A stretch of DNA of 50,550 bases from Treponema sp. Its GTDB lineage: Bacteria > Spirochaetota > Spirochaetia > Treponematales > Treponemataceae. The notes under the pieces are model-generated. The model was not told the DNA's origin, made no database searches, and saw only the letters and a program-made list of their open reading frames with translations. This document shows, one piece after another, positions 10,101-19,147 of the stretch (its first letter is position 1; the number at the start of each line of letters is the position of its first letter). Location: contig JAFLSR010000015.1 in NCBI GenBank assembly GCA_022510845.1, positions 1-50,550 of the forward strand, given 5' to 3'. Position numbers and translations under genes: made by a program.

Positions 10101-11725
10101 ATTTGGCAGAATTGATTTACGATTTGAAGAACGCAAACCGCGCCGCGCGGATTTCCGTAAAACTCGTTAGCGAAGCGGGAGTGGGCACGATTGCGGCTGG
10201 AGTCGCAAAGGCGGGCGCGCAAGTGATTTTGATTTCGGGGCACGATGGCGGAACAGGAGCCGCTCCAATCAGTTCGATTCACAATGCGGGCTTGCCTTGG
10301 GAATTGGGCTTGGCGGAAACTCATCAGACGCTCATTCAAAACGGCTTGCGTTCGCGCGTCGTAATCGAAACCGACGGAAAACTTATGAGCGGGCGCGATG
10401 TCGCAATCGCCGCGTTGCTTGGCGCGGAGGAATTCGGATTTGCCACCGCTCCGCTTGTTTCGATGGGATGCATGATGATGCGCGTCTGCAACTTGGACAC
10501 CTGCCCGTTCGGAGTGGCAACCCAAAACGAAGCGTTGCGAAAAAAATTCAAGGGCAAGGCAGAATACGTCGAAAACTTCATGCTCTTCATTGCGCAGGAA
10601 TTGCGCGAAATCATGGCGCGGCTCGGCGTGCGCAGCGTTGAAGAAATGTGCGGACGTTCCGACTTGCTCAAGATAAAAGAAAAACTCCCTGCAAGCCGCG
10701 CTGGTGTTTTGGACATGAGCAGAATCCTTTCGCGCGAAAATTCTGCCGAACAAAGCGAAATACATTTCAATCCGCAGGATGTTTTCGATTTCAAATTGAA
10801 TTCAACATTGGACGAAAAAATCCTCTTGCCCGAATTCGAAAAGTTGCTGAAAAAGAATGACGTTCGCGAAACGAAGCGCGGCAAAAATTCCGCGGAATCG
10901 AACAAAGAATTTTTCGAAAAGAAATTGGAAGTCACTTCGTCGCCGATAAAAATCCAAAGCACGGACAGGACGTTCGGCACGATTTTGGGAAGCGAAATCC
11001 AAAGGCAGTTCGGCGGCGCGATTTGCGAAAGCGCGTTCACCCTGAACGTGAAGGGAGGGGCAGGCCAGTCATTCGGCGCGTTCATTCCGAAAGGCCTCGC
11101 GCTGAATTTGGAAGGCGATGCCAACGACTATTTGGGCAAAGGTTTGAGCGGCGGAAAAATCGTAGTGCGCACGCCGCAGGATGCCGAATACAAGTCGGAC
11201 GAAAACATCATCATCGGGAATGTCGCGCTTTTCGGTGCGACAGGCGGCCAAGCCTTCATCAACGGCAAGGCGGGCGAAAGGTTCTGCGTGCGCAACAGCG
11301 GAGCAACCGCCGTGGTTGAAGGATGCGGCGACCACGCCCTCGAATATATGACAGGCGGCACAGTCGTGATTTTGGGAGAAACCGGCAAAAACGTCGCGGC
11401 GGGAATGTCGGGCGGCATCGCGTACATTTTGGACGAAAAGCATGAACTCTATAAAAAGTTGAACGGCCAACTCGTCCTGATGGAAGAAATCTCCGATGAG
11501 CACGACGAATCGAATTTGCGCGAGTTGATTCATCGCCACGCAGAAGAAACCGGCTCGCAGGTTGCGAAAAACATTCTTGAAAATTGGAAGGAATTCGTTC
11601 CGCGCTTCAAGAAAATAATCCCGAACGACTACAAAAAAATGCTCGCTGAAATCAGCAAGGCGGAAGAGCGCGGCTTGAACCACGCGGACGCGGAATTGGA
11701 GGCGTTCAAAAAAATCACCGCATAA
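7124..11725 (+). CDS. gltB: Glutamate synthase large subunit
   Basis: 1533 aa, the usual length for the alpha subunit, which moves the glutamine amide to 2-oxoglutarate. The N-terminal glutaminase domain has the nucleophile Cys19 in DSCGIG after a short propeptide. The FMN domain contains GGKSNSGEGG and the 3Fe-4S region has the cysteines of CMMMRVCNLDTCPFG. The C-terminal third is the glycine-rich GXGXG beta-helix domain. AGGAG precedes two adjacent ATG codons (7124 and 7127), and either could be used. No small subunit (gltD) is adjacent on either side, so the electron donor must be encoded elsewhere. Long minus-strand open frames across this gene are shadows. Confidence 0.97.
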   Translation: MMNGNSKTLYEPSFEHDSCGIGAVANIDGHASHAIVDDALSIVEKLEHRAGKDAQGKTGDGVGILVQISHEFFKKAADEIGIKLAGERDYGIGMFFFPQDKLMQSQAKKMFEYLCEKEGMKFLAWREVPINADVLGERARECMPSIFQCFIQRPSDVEKGLDFDRKLYILRRQFEQTKFETYVASLSSRTIVYKGMFLVKQLRTFYRDLQSPDFSSALAIVHSRFSTNTTPSWRRAHPNRFIAHNGEINTIRGNVDRMLTREETLSSKNLSEEEMRKILPAVDASGSDSAMLDNTLEFLTMNGMPLPLAVMICIPEPWKNDKAMYAEKRDFYHYWATMMEPWDGPAAILFSDGDILGATLDRNGLRPSRYYVTKDGRLILASEVGVLEIDEKNIVKKSRLEPGKILLVDTVQKKIISDEEIKKEYAGNHPYGEWLSQNLVHLHDIKIPNKKIPVYTQEERDRMYRAFGWNYEDVNEMILPMAKNGSEPIAAMGVDTPLAVMSEKHPPLFSYFKQLFAQVTNPPIDSLREKIVTDTTVYCGSDGNMLEAQGKNCGVLEINNPILTGVDMIKIKALNTERLKAATVSLLYYKNTSLKDALDELFVSIERGYRNGANIIILSDRGVDENHVAIPSLLAVSAVEQYLIRTKKRTAVSIILESAEVRNVHQAAMILGYGARAVNPYLAHECIAELIDQKLLDKDYHTAIDDYNNALLNGIVKIAAKMGISAVQSYQSAQIFEAVGISKEVIDIYFTNTVSRVGGITLKEIEEDVNFHHNKAFDPLGLSVNSHLDSVGVHKMRRGPTCEDHLYSPETIVALQEATRNGDYERFKEYTSLVDSTEHPHTLRAMLEFDFPSDGGIPIEEVESASEIVKRFKTGAMSYGSISEEAHKCMAEAMNNLGGKSNSGEGGEKVERLGSKFNSAIKQVASGRFGVTEEYLLSAKEIQIKMAQGAKPGEGGHLPGKKVYPWIAHTRYATPGVSLISPPPHHDIYSIEDLAELIYDLKNANRAARISVKLVSEAGVGTIAAGVAKAGAQVILISGHDGGTGAAPISSIHNAGLPWELGLAETHQTLIQNGLRSRVVIETDGKLMSGRDVAIAALLGAEEFGFATAPLVSMGCMMMRVCNLDTCPFGVATQNEALRKKFKGKAEYVENFMLFIAQELREIMARLGVRSVEEMCGRSDLLKIKEKLPASRAGVLDMSRILSRENSAEQSEIHFNPQDVFDFKLNSTLDEKILLPEFEKLLKKNDVRETKRGKNSAESNKEFFEKKLEVTSSPIKIQSTDRTFGTILGSEIQRQFGGAICESAFTLNVKGGAGQSFGAFIPKGLALNLEGDANDYLGKGLSGGKIVVRTPQDAEYKSDENIIIGNVALFGATGGQAFINGKAGERFCVRNSGATAVVEGCGDHALEYMTGGTVVILGETGKNVAAGMSGGIAYILDEKHELYKKLNGQLVLMEEISDEHDESNLRELIHRHAEETGSQVAKNILENWKEFVPRFKKIIPNDYKKMLAEISKAEERGLNHADAELEAFKKITA

Positions 11726-11742
11726 ATTCGAAGACGCGGAAA

Positions 11743-11793
11743 CTGTCGCAATGAAATGTTTTTTCAAAAACTTTTCATCGCGACAGCGGTTTT
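11743..11793 (+). terminator. gltB terminator
   Basis: Arms 11743-11756 (CTGTCGCAATGAAA) and 11773-11786 pair except for one A-C mismatch and are followed by a T-rich stretch. Confidence 0.7.
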
Positions 11794-12080
11794 GTTTGAG
11801 CCAAAATGCTTCGCAAAACTCGCGCAGGCCTATGGTCAGCGCAAGGGATGCGGAGGGCGCGCAGCGGTTGCCGCAAGGCAACGGAGCCGCTGGACGGCGA
11901 ACCCCGGAGCAAGCCCGGTTTCGTTCGCTTGAGCAACTTGTTGCGAAGAGCGAGCGAAATGCTCCATGATTATAATTAGAAAAATCCTTTATTAAATTTT
12001 AATTCCGCACCCGCACTCGCACATCTTCTCATATTCAATTGAATACAATTTAATTTTATGCAATTTTTTCCAAAAAATAT
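11794..12080. other. Intergenic DNA: G+C-rich repeat-like block, then AT-rich stretch
   Basis: About 11800-11970 is a G+C-rich block with short inverted segments (for example around GAGCAACTTGTTGCG). It reads open in one frame but has no start signal, no typical protein features and no family I recognise, so I treat it as repeat-like intergenic sequence. 11970-12080 is AT-rich with nothing callable. Confidence 0.4.
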
Positions 12081-12081
12081 A

Positions 12082-12110
12082 TTGATTTAAAAGCGAAATG
12101 AGGTTATACT
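12082..12110 (+). promoter_or_regulatory. pflB promoter
   Basis: TTGATT (12082-12087), 17-bp spacer, TATACT (12105-12110). The start would be near 12117, giving a leader of about 73 nt that contains the hairpin AGGTTG-TTCG-CAACCT (12154-12169) just upstream of the Shine-Dalgarno site. Confidence 0.65.
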
Positions 12111-12189
12111 TTAAGTAAGGGGAATCAGCGCGTTCCCGAAGTTTTTGATGCGCAGGTTGTTCGCAACCTAAAATATAATGGAGGTTTTT

Positions 12190-14526
12190 ATGGCTCTAAG
12201 GGAAGAGTGGGCTGGTTTTAAGGCCGGCCGCCTTTGGCAGGACGAAATCAATGTCCGTGAATTTATTCAATTAAACTATACGCCCTACGATGGTGACTCG
12301 GCGTTTTTGGCGGGTCCTACCGGAGCGACGCAGAAATTGTTCGACGAACTGCAAAAACTGCAAAAGGCCGAGCATAACAAAGTTGTGGAAGTTACCGAAA
12401 CCAAAAAGAACAAGAAGACCGGCGAAGTTACCACGGTTACGGTAAAGCGTTCGGGCGTTTTGGATTTGGACACGGATGTAGTTACAGGCCTCACTTCGCA
12501 TCCTGCGGGTTATATTTGTCCCGAAGGCAAGGATTTGGAAAAAGTTGTCGGACTTCAGACGGACAAGCCTTTGAAGCGCGCCTTCATGCCTTACGGCGGA
12601 ATCAAGATGGCTGAACAGTCTTGCGCGATGTATGGCTACAAGCCAAGCGAAGAACTGCACAAGATTTTCACCGAATATCACAAAACTCACAATGACGCGG
12701 TTTTCGATGTCTACACTCCCGAAATCCGCAAGGCGCGCAGTGCGCACATCCTCACCGGTTTGCCGGACACCTACGGACGCGGACGAATCGTCGGCGACTA
12801 TCGCCGTGTCGCGCTTTATGGCATTGATTTCATCATGGAAGCGAAGCAAAAGGATTTGGCGAACTGCGGAAACGGCACGATGTCGGAAGAAATCATTCGC
12901 CAGCGCGAAGAAATCGCCGAGCAAATCAAAGCGCTCAAAGGAATCAAGGCGATGGCGGCGATTTACGGCTACGACATTTCAAAGCCTGCCCGCAACGCGC
13001 GCGAGGCTTTCCAGTGGCTCTACTTCGGCTATTTGGCGGCAATCAAAACTCAGAATGGCGCGGCGATGTCAGTCGGACGCATTTCAACCTTCCTCGACAT
13101 CTACATCGAACGCGACATCAAAAACGGCACTTTGACCGAAGAAGAGGCGCAGGAACTTGTTGATCACATCGTAATGAAATTCCGCATGGTTCGTTTCGCG
13201 CGAATCGAATCTTACAACCAGCTTTTCTCTGGCGACCCGATTTGGGCTACGCTCGAAGTGGCAGGACTCGGAGTGGATGGACGCAGTTTGGTTACCAAAA
13301 ACGACTTCCGCTTTTTGCACACGCTTGAAAACATGGGACCAAGCCCCGAGCCGAACATCACGGTCTGCTATTCAAAACGCTTGCCCGAAAATTTCCGCCG
13401 ATACGCGGCGAAAATTTCCATCGATACTTCTTCGATTCAGTATGAGAACGACGATGTGATGCGGCCGATTTGGGGCGACGACTATTCAATCTGCTGCTGC
13501 GTTTCCGCCACGGAAACTGGAAAAGAGATGCAGTTCTTCGGAGCGCGCGCGAATTTGGCGAAGGCGCTTTTGTACGCCATCAACGGCGGAAAGGACGAAG
13601 GCGCGGGACTTACGCCCTATGCGCAGGTTGGACCCGAGATTGCGCCGATTACTTCGGAATATCTCGACTATGACGAAGTGATGAAAAAATACGACATCAT
13701 GCTTGAATGGCTTGCGGGGCTTTATGTCAACTGCCTCAACGCGATTCATTATATGCACGACAAGTATTACTACGAGGCGGCGGAAATGGCTCTCATCGAT
13801 ACGGATGTTCGCCGCTCGTTCGCGACGGGAATTGCGGGATTCAGCCATGTCGTGGATTCGCTTTCCGCAATCAAATATGCGAAAGTCAAAGTCATTCGCG
13901 ACGAGCAGGGGCTTGCAAGCGATTTCGAAATCCAGGGCGATTTCCCGCGCTACGGCCAGGACGACGACCGCGCGGACGAAATTGCAAAATGGCTTTTGAA
14001 GGATTTCATGGCGAAAATCAAAAAGCATCCGACATACCGCAACGCCGAGCATTCAACTTCGATTCTTACGATTACATCGAACGTTGTGTACGGAAAAGCC
14101 ACTGGCGCTCTCCCGGACGGACGCAAGGCTCACGAGCCGTTCAGCCCGGGCGCGAATCCTTCTTACGGCGCGGAAACCAAGGGTCTCGTAAAGTCGCTCA
14201 ACTCTGTTGCAAAAGTGCCTTACGAATACGCGCTTGACGGAATTTCGAACACGCAGACAATCAACCCGAGCGCGCTTGGACACGACGAAAACGAGCGTGT
14301 TTCAAACCTCGTAAGCGTGATGGACGGCTACTTCGAAAAAGGCGCGCATCACCTCAACGTGAACGTCTTTGGAGTGGAAAAACTCAAGGATTGCCAGGCG
14401 CATCCCGAAAAGCCCGAGTACGCGAACTTCACCGTGCGCGTTTCAGGCTATGCCGTGCGCTTCATCAACCTTACAAAGGAACAGCAGGACGACGTAATCG
14501 CGCGCACCTGCCACGCTTCTCTGTAG
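12190..14526 (+). CDS. pflB: Formate acetyltransferase (pyruvate formate-lyase)
   Basis: 778 aa; converts pyruvate and CoA to acetyl-CoA and formate in anaerobic fermentation, using a glycyl radical. The active-site cysteines lie in [10 protein letters not shown] near residue 435, and the radical glycine is in RVSGYAVRF near residue 753. GGAGG at 12180-12184 sits 5 nt before the chosen ATG; the upstream in-frame ATG at 12178 overlaps that site and is rejected. It is transcribed alone, with a terminator on each side. The activating enzyme is not in this window. Confidence 0.97.
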   Translation: MALREEWAGFKAGRLWQDEINVREFIQLNYTPYDGDSAFLAGPTGATQKLFDELQKLQKAEHNKVVEVTETKKNKKTGEVTTVTVKRSGVLDLDTDVVTGLTSHPAGYICPEGKDLEKVVGLQTDKPLKRAFMPYGGIKMAEQSCAMYGYKPSEELHKIFTEYHKTHNDAVFDVYTPEIRKARSAHILTGLPDTYGRGRIVGDYRRVALYGIDFIMEAKQKDLANCGNGTMSEEIIRQREEIAEQIKALKGIKAMAAIYGYDISKPARNAREAFQWLYFGYLAAIKTQNGAAMSVGRISTFLDIYIERDIKNGTLTEEEAQELVDHIVMKFRMVRFARIESYNQLFSGDPIWATLEVAGLGVDGRSLVTKNDFRFLHTLENMGPSPEPNITVCYSKRLPENFRRYAAKISIDTSSIQYENDDVMRPIWGDDYSICCCVSATETGKEMQFFGARANLAKALLYAINGGKDEGAGLTPYAQVGPEIAPITSEYLDYDEVMKKYDIMLEWLAGLYVNCLNAIHYMHDKYYYEAAEMALIDTDVRRSFATGIAGFSHVVDSLSAIKYAKVKVIRDEQGLASDFEIQGDFPRYGQDDDRADEIAKWLLKDFMAKIKKHPTYRNAEHSTSILTITSNVVYGKATGALPDGRKAHEPFSPGANPSYGAETKGLVKSLNSVAKVPYEYALDGISNTQTINPSALGHDENERVSNLVSVMDGYFEKGAHHLNVNVFGVEKLKDCQAHPEKPEYANFTVRVSGYAVRFINLTKEQQDDVIARTCHASL

Positions 14527-14535
14527 GATTGCTAA

Positions 14536-14581
14536 AAATGCGCCGTTGCAAGAAACTTCGGTTTCCGAAAACGGCGCATTT
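14536..14581 (+). terminator. pflB terminator
   Basis: Perfect 12-bp stem AAATGCGCCGTT (14536-14547) with AACGGCGCATTT (14570-14581). The loop holds a second hairpin GAAACTTCGGTTTC that resembles hairpin 2 of the dispersed 97-bp element on the other strand. Confidence 0.75.
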
Positions 14582-14640
14582 GCCCGCGAAGCGAGAAACG
14601 CGCAGTGAATAGGCGAGTTTTAGTAGAAAACTCGAAATAA

Positions 14641-14671
14641 AAAACGGCAACGTTATTTCCGTTGCCGTTTT
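14641..14671. terminator. Bidirectional terminator between convergent genes
   Basis: AAAACGGCAACG (14641-14652) pairs with CGTTGCCGTTTT (14660-14671), followed by more T on the plus strand and preceded by A-rich sequence. It lies between pflB and the convergent zinc-protein gene. Confidence 0.8.
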
Positions 14672-14688
14672 TTATTATTTATTTAAAA

Positions 14689-15126
14689 TTATTTTACTTT
14701 TGAATACAAATCCGCCATTTCGCCACGCCAAGAAATCGAAGCGTTCTTGTCTTCCCATTCGATGATTTTTTCGATTTTGAAGCTCTTGGCGTCGTGCGCG
14801 TTTGCATAACTTATGACGGCGAATCGGCCTTGGCCAATGTACGCCAGTTGCTGCCCTGCGCGCGGATTTTCCGAAGCGCGAAGTTTTTCCAGAACGCAGT
14901 CAAAATGCATGGGAAGCCCTGAGGATTTGTCGGCGATGGCTTCCGAAATGTCTGAAATGGATTTGCCGCAAGCGGGGCAAATGTTTTCGCGCGCTTTGAA
15001 TTCGCGGATTGCGCTTTCATTTTTGGCAATTTCTTCTGCGTTAAAAAAACGCCGTGTTTCGCCGCGCTGGCGGTTTTCGCCCCAGTTTTTCCCGCGCGAC
15101 CTGTGCCGTCTTTCGCTTCTTCCCAT
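14689..15126 (-). CDS. Conserved-type hypothetical zinc-binding protein
   Basis: 145 aa from the ATG at 15126; an ATG nine bases earlier (15135) is also possible. GGATGAG precedes 15126. The N-terminus is very basic and Arg-rich (residues 1-30). CPACGK followed by HFDC about 25 residues later forms a likely Cys3His zinc site of treble-clef type. The C-terminus contains a short beta-rich part (YIGQGRFAVISY). The basic tail with a zinc knuckle suggests RNA or DNA binding, but that is inference. Monocistronic, ending at the shared terminator. Confidence 0.7.
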   Translation of the reverse strand: MGRSERRHRSRGKNWGENRQRGETRRFFNAEEIAKNESAIREFKARENICPACGKSISDISEAIADKSSGLPMHFDCVLEKLRASENPRAGQQLAYIGQGRFAVISYANAHDAKSFKIEKIIEWEDKNASISWRGEMADLYSKVK

Positions 15127-15256
15127 AAATCTCATCCAAAGAAATCAACAAACCCCGACGCACAGCGTTGGCGCATGTTGACCTAATAAGGTGTTGCAGT
15201 CGGATTTTATGTCTTTGTTACGACGCGAAGCGTCGAGGCATGAAACCCTGCATGAA

Positions 15257-15457
15257 TCAGTATTCTTCTGAATTTAACTGCAATTCTTCGGAATTGTCAA
15301 TAAGATTTTTGCTCAAAATGTAGGCGATTCGGTTGATTGCGTTGTCAAGATAATTTACGTCGTGAATTTTCGTGCGCAACTCCAAAAGGCGTGGGGAAAT
15401 ATTTTGTGTTTCTTGGTCGTAATTTTTCTGAATGTCGAATTCTAAAAAAGTGCCCAT
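15257..15457 (-). CDS. Small hypothetical protein after yraN
   Basis: 66 aa, acidic, with no motif I recognise and a predicted mostly helical sequence. The ATG is 2 nt after the yraN stop codon, so translation is probably coupled. It is the last gene of the lipoprotein phosphodiesterase - yraN - small protein run. The tight spacing supports it being real. Confidence 0.5.
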   Translation of the reverse strand: MGTFLEFDIQKNYDQETQNISPRLLELRTKIHDVNYLDNAINRIAYILSKNLIDNSEELQLNSEEY

Positions 15458-15459
15458 TT

Positions 15460-15822
15460 CTAATTTTCCGAAAATGCGTTTTCAATAAGATAAACCGGCG
15501 CAATGCCCGGCATATCCACCACAACCGCATCAAAACGCACGATGTTGTTATTATATTTTCGATGATTTTTCAAAAAACATTTAGCACTTTCTATGATTCT
15601 TCGGCGTTTTCTAAAATCCAATTCGTGCGCGAGCGTTTCAAAATCGCCGCCGGGAAGGGTTTTCACTTCCGCAAAAACGAGGATTTCGCCTTTTTGCGCG
15701 ATTATATCGATTTCGCCGTGCTTGCATCGGAAATTTCTCGCCACGATTTCAAAGCCGCTTTCGCAATAAAATTGCGCAGCCCTTTCTTCGCCCGCATCTC
15801 CGATGATTTTCGTGCCACGCAA
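15460..15822 (-). CDS. yraN: YraN/UPF0102 family nuclease-like protein
   Basis: 120 aa, the normal length of UPF0102. The restriction-endonuclease-like core is visible as GEIDIIA followed by LVFAEVKT, with GEERAAQFY near the N-terminus. The biochemical role of this family is not settled; a resolvase-like activity has been suggested from the fold. The start appears to be a TTG at 15822, 12 nt after the upstream stop; no ATG is available in frame at the right place. Confidence 0.88.
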   Translation of the reverse strand: MRGTKIIGDAGEERAAQFYCESGFEIVARNFRCKHGEIDIIAQKGEILVFAEVKTLPGGDFETLAHELDFRKRRRIIESAKCFLKNHRKYNNNIVRFDAVVVDMPGIAPVYLIENAFSEN

Positions 15823-15834
15823 TTTCGCTTTTTT

Positions 15835-16917
15835 CTAAAATTCCACGGTGCATACGATGGGCAAATGGTCGGAGTAGCCGCTCAATGAATAGATTTGGAA
15901 AGATTTTGGCCGTCCGTCATCGTAAGCCCACGCGCCGGAAGTTTGTGGCGAAAATTCTTTGAGCGCGATTTGCCCGCAAGTAAAAAAATGGTCGATTCGT
16001 TCCCATTCATCGCGGAAAAAATAACTGCCTTCTTCGCCCGAAAAATCAAGCCACGGAGAATAGACAAGAATTTTTTCTTGGGAATCGAATCTCGCAAATT
16101 CGATGTTCGGCGCATTGGAAAAATCGCGGCGTTTTTCCGAACCGCGCTTTTCCAAAACAATGCTTTCGCCCGCGCTGGCATCAGAAAAATCGAATTCGCT
16201 TATGTCTTGGTTGAAGTCGCCTGCGCATATTATCGCGGGCAATGGAGATTGGCTTTGCGCCTCGGAAATTTTTTGCGCCAAAAGTGCTTCTTGCCATCTC
16301 CGCCAAATTTTCGATTCTTCTTCTCCGCCCGATTTTGATTTCCAATGATTTACGAAAATTTTTAGCACACGCGATTTTTTTTCGTCGCGCAGTTTTTTTG
16401 TGGCGAACAAATCAACTTCTATAAGCGGGCGCATCGAAGGCGCGCGCGAGTTTTCCACGCGGACATCAAGGGAATGGATTTTCAAATCACAAAGTTCGTA
16501 GCGAGAAATCACGGCGCAGCCAATCGCAGAATTTTTCTTTTTTGAAAAGCAGCCGTAGCGATAGACTTTTTTTGGATTCCAGCTTTCGCCCGCAAGCGCG
16601 TTTGAAATATCGTGCAAAATTCCTTCGTTTTCGATTTCCTCAAGAATCACGACATCGCCATCGAGAAATTTGATTGTGTCGCAAAGTTTTTTCAGTCGCC
16701 CTTTGTATGCCGCCTCGTCCCATTTTTTCGATTTTTGGAAATTGGAATATTCGATGCCGTCATTGTTCGCGTCAAAAAAAGTCTGCGCGTTCCAATTGAC
16801 GATTTTCAAAGAAGCGCGTTCTTCGTTTTTTAGAATCGAGCAGCCGCCAAGCAACATCGCAAGGCACGATGCGACGAGCAATGTTCGACTTGCGAATGTA
16901 AAATTTTTGTTTTGCAT
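15835..16917 (-). CDS. Lipoprotein endonuclease/exonuclease/phosphatase
   Basis: 360 aa. A signal sequence ends in the lipobox LLGGC (Cys26), so the enzyme should be anchored to a membrane facing outwards. EEP-fold motifs follow in order: [15 protein letters not shown] (metal-binding Glu), [10 protein letters not shown] (His), AGDFNQD, and SDHLP near the end. The substrate could be DNA, a phosphoinositide or another phosphodiester; an extracellular nuclease for nutrient recovery is a reasonable guess. GAGGTG stands 5 nt before the ATG. It is the first gene of the run with yraN and faces away from the AICAR formyltransferase gene. Confidence 0.85.
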   Translation of the reverse strand: MQNKNFTFASRTLLVASCLAMLLGGCSILKNEERASLKIVNWNAQTFFDANNDGIEYSNFQKSKKWDEAAYKGRLKKLCDTIKFLDGDVVILEEIENEGILHDISNALAGESWNPKKVYRYGCFSKKKNSAIGCAVISRYELCDLKIHSLDVRVENSRAPSMRPLIEVDLFATKKLRDEKKSRVLKIFVNHWKSKSGGEEESKIWRRWQEALLAQKISEAQSQSPLPAIICAGDFNQDISEFDFSDASAGESIVLEKRGSEKRRDFSNAPNIEFARFDSQEKILVYSPWLDFSGEEGSYFFRDEWERIDHFFTCGQIALKEFSPQTSGAWAYDDGRPKSFQIYSLSGYSDHLPIVCTVEF

Positions 16918-16998
16918 TTTTCACCTCGCTATTAAGGTATGTTTTTTTGGCAGATTTTCAAGGCAAAAAAATCTTTCAAAGTCAAAAATTTTTTGCAC

Positions 16999-17027
16999 TT
17001 GCAAAAAGACGAATTTTTTTTTACAAT
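16999..17027 (+). promoter_or_regulatory. AICAR formyltransferase promoter, leaderless type
   Basis: TTGCAA (16999-17004), 17-bp spacer, TACAAT (17022-17027), then 6 nt to the ATG at 17034. No Shine-Dalgarno site fits. Confidence 0.7.
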
Positions 17028-17033
17028 TATTTT

Positions 17034-18206
17034 ATGAAAGAATTGGAATTGAAATACGGATGCAACCCGAACCAAAAGCCTGCGCGGGTTTTTGTTGAAA
17101 ATGGAGAACTGCCGATTACCGTCTTGAACGGTCGCCCTGGCTACATCAATTTGCTTGACGCGCTCAATGGCTGGCAGCTTGTAAAAGAATTGAAGGAAGC
17201 CACCGGCCTTCCTGCGGCTACGAGTTTCAAGCACGTTTCTCCTGCGGGCGCGGCGGTGGGAATCCCGCTTTCAGAAACTTTGAAAAAAATCTATTTTACT
17301 GGCGATGTCGAACTTACGCCGCTTGCTTGTGCCTATGCTCGCGCGCGTGGCGCGGACAGGATGTCGAGTTTCGGAGACTTCATCGCGCTTTCGGATTCGT
17401 GCGACAAAGCCACCGCCCTTTTAATTGCGAAGGAAGTTTCGGACGGAATAATCGCGCCTTCTTATGATGCGGACGCGCTTGAAATTCTTCGTGCCAAAAA
17501 AAAGGGCGCGTATTGCATAATTCAAATCGATGAAAATTTCGTTCCGCCGGAATTGGAGCGCAAGCAAGTTTTCGGAATAACGTTCGAACAGGGACATAAT
17601 TTTTTGAAAATCGATTCATCCTGCCTCGAAAATGTTGTGACTAAAAACAAGAATTTTTCCGAAGAAGAAAAACGCAATTTGGTGATTTCGCTCATCGTCC
17701 TCAAATACACGCAGTCGAACAGCGTCTGCTATGTCAAAGACGGGCAAGCCATCGGAATAGGCGCGGGTCAGCAAAGCCGAGTTCACTGCACGCGGCTTGC
17801 GGGCGACAAAGCCGACAAGTGGTGGCTCAGGCAGTGCCCGAAAGTTTTGGATTTGAAATTCATCGAAGGAATCAAACGCGCCGACCGCGACAATGCGATT
17901 GATGTTTACACGAGCGCGGAATTCGACGACGTTCTTGCCGAAGGAAAGTGGCAGAAAATTTTCGCCGAAAAGCCGAGCGTGTTTACGGAAACCGAAAAGC
18001 GCGAATGGATTTCGAAAAATCGCGATGTTGCCGTGGGAAGCGACGCATTTTTTCCGTTCGGCGACAATGTTGAACGCGCGGCAAAATCCGGCGCAAGCGT
18101 AATCGCGCAGCCGGGCGGCTCAATCCGTGACGACGCGGTGATTCAAGCCTGCGACGAGCACGGCATTGCGATGGCGTTCACGGGAATCCGGCTTTTTCAC
18201 CATTGA
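17034..18206 (+). CDS. purH: AICAR formyltransferase (PurH transformylase domain only)
   Basis: 390 aa. It carries the transformylase part of PurH ([50 protein letters not shown]), which formylates AICAR in step 9 of purine synthesis. The N-terminal IMP cyclohydrolase domain of bifunctional PurH is absent, so ring closure must come from another gene. I start at the internal ATG at 17034 because the family begins there (MKELELKYG) and the promoter ends 6 nt before it; the longer open frame back to 16947 overlaps that promoter. A 15-bp hairpin follows the stop. purD lies about 1.5 kb downstream under its own promoter. Confidence 0.93.
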   Translation: MKELELKYGCNPNQKPARVFVENGELPITVLNGRPGYINLLDALNGWQLVKELKEATGLPAATSFKHVSPAGAAVGIPLSETLKKIYFTGDVELTPLACAYARARGADRMSSFGDFIALSDSCDKATALLIAKEVSDGIIAPSYDADALEILRAKKKGAYCIIQIDENFVPPELERKQVFGITFEQGHNFLKIDSSCLENVVTKNKNFSEEEKRNLVISLIVLKYTQSNSVCYVKDGQAIGIGAGQQSRVHCTRLAGDKADKWWLRQCPKVLDLKFIEGIKRADRDNAIDVYTSAEFDDVLAEGKWQKIFAEKPSVFTETEKREWISKNRDVAVGSDAFFPFGDNVERAAKSGASVIAQPGGSIRDDAVIQACDEHGIAMAFTGIRLFHH

Positions 18207-18235
18207 AAACGGCGCAAGAAATTTGCGCAAAAAAA

Positions 18236-18273
18236 ATGCGAGTTTTTTGCAAGAAAAAGCAAAAAACTCGCAT
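18236..18273. terminator. Perfect 15-bp hairpin between convergent genes
   Basis: ATGCGAGTTTTTTGC (18236-18250) pairs with GCAAAAAACTCGCAT (18259-18273) around an 8-nt A-rich loop. The T run is inside the stem, so it can act on either strand. Confidence 0.6.
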
Positions 18274-18310
18274 GGCTTGCGGCGCGATTTGCCGCTGAAT
18301 AATCCGAAAA

Positions 18311-18955
18311 CTATTCCTTGTTTTTTTCGGATTCGTTTTTGTTGAGGATTCCGTTTAGGAAATTCGTGGCTTTTGTAGTGCCGCTCTGAATTTTTTCTGC
18401 GGCTTCTTCTTTTACCGCTCCGGCTTTTTCTTTGGCGGCGTTTTCCAGTTCCTCCGCCTTCGCGCTGACCTTGCCTGAGATTTCTTCGGTTTTTGAGCCA
18501 ATCGCTTGGTCGATTTTTTCTCGCGCAAGATTTTCCAATTCTTTTGCCTTCGTGCTTGCTTCGGTTTTTGCGGAATCTATTTTTTCGCTTGCGGAGGTTT
18601 TCGCAGAATCCAACGCTTCGCTTGCTTTTTCTTTTACCTCTTCTGCTTTTGTTGAAACATTTGATGTTTTTGAATGCGCGACAAGTTTTGAATGTGCGCT
18701 GTCATAACGGCTAGTCAAACGCCAGTCCGAAAACCGCTGCAAAAGCGAAAGCGTAACCGTCGCGCGTTCCGCGTCAATCGTTGCCTTTGTTGATTCATAA
18801 AGTGCGATGTTTGAAATGTCTTTGTTTTTTGCGTCCGCTTCGATGCTGTTCACAAGTTGCTCTAAATGCGAAAGATAATTTTCTGCGGCAGTGTCGGCAA
18901 AGGCGAGGCTGCCTACCGCGAAAATCGCAAGGAAAATCAAGAAAAATTTTTTCAT
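18311..18955 (-). CDS. Secreted Ala/Lys/Glu-rich coiled-coil protein
   Basis: 214 aa. A signal peptide ends near AFA (about residue 20). Residues 105-195 consist of amphipathic helical repeats rich in A, K, E and S (EEVKEKASEALDSAKTSAS-like, with 11-residue spacing in places), resembling LEA or apolipoprotein-like helices. It is likely periplasmic. Function unknown; membrane or stress protection is only a guess. AGGAG with a T6 spacer precedes the ATG. Confidence 0.75.
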   Translation of the reverse strand: MKKFFLIFLAIFAVGSLAFADTAAENYLSHLEQLVNSIEADAKNKDISNIALYESTKATIDAERATVTLSLLQRFSDWRLTSRYDSAHSKLVAHSKTSNVSTKAEEVKEKASEALDSAKTSASEKIDSAKTEASTKAKELENLAREKIDQAIGSKTEEISGKVSAKAEELENAAKEKAGAVKEEAAEKIQSGTTKATNFLNGILNKNESEKNKE

Positions 18956-19147
18956 AAAAAACTCCTATGGGCGGCAAAAGTCTTTGACCGCAAGTTTTGC
19001 GACAGTGACTTGCGCTTCTTTCAAAATGGTTTTATGCGTTCGCCAAGTTGAAGATTCGCCATCGAAAAATATTGGTTTTGTCGCGCTAAAGTGTTTTTCA
19101 TTATAGCAATTCTTTTCAAGTTGTTCAAGCGAAATTCGCGCTGCAAA

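Noticed and set aside
7922..10765. Long minus-strand open frames of 434 and 472 codons inside gltB
   Set aside because: They are codon-bias shadows of gltB with low-complexity Arg/His/Phe-rich translations and no start signals.
11751..11969. 72-codon plus-strand frame after gltB
   Set aside because: It begins inside the terminator hairpin and its Arg/Gln-rich translation looks like intergenic repeat DNA.
12174..12179. TATAAT just before the pflB ribosome site as a second promoter
   Set aside because: No -35 box at 16-18 bp, and the hexamer overlaps the Shine-Dalgarno region; it is probably chance.
15140..15256. tRNA-like hairpin cluster near GACGCGAAGCGTC
   Set aside because: Only one short hairpin is present; no cloverleaf or T-loop sequence.
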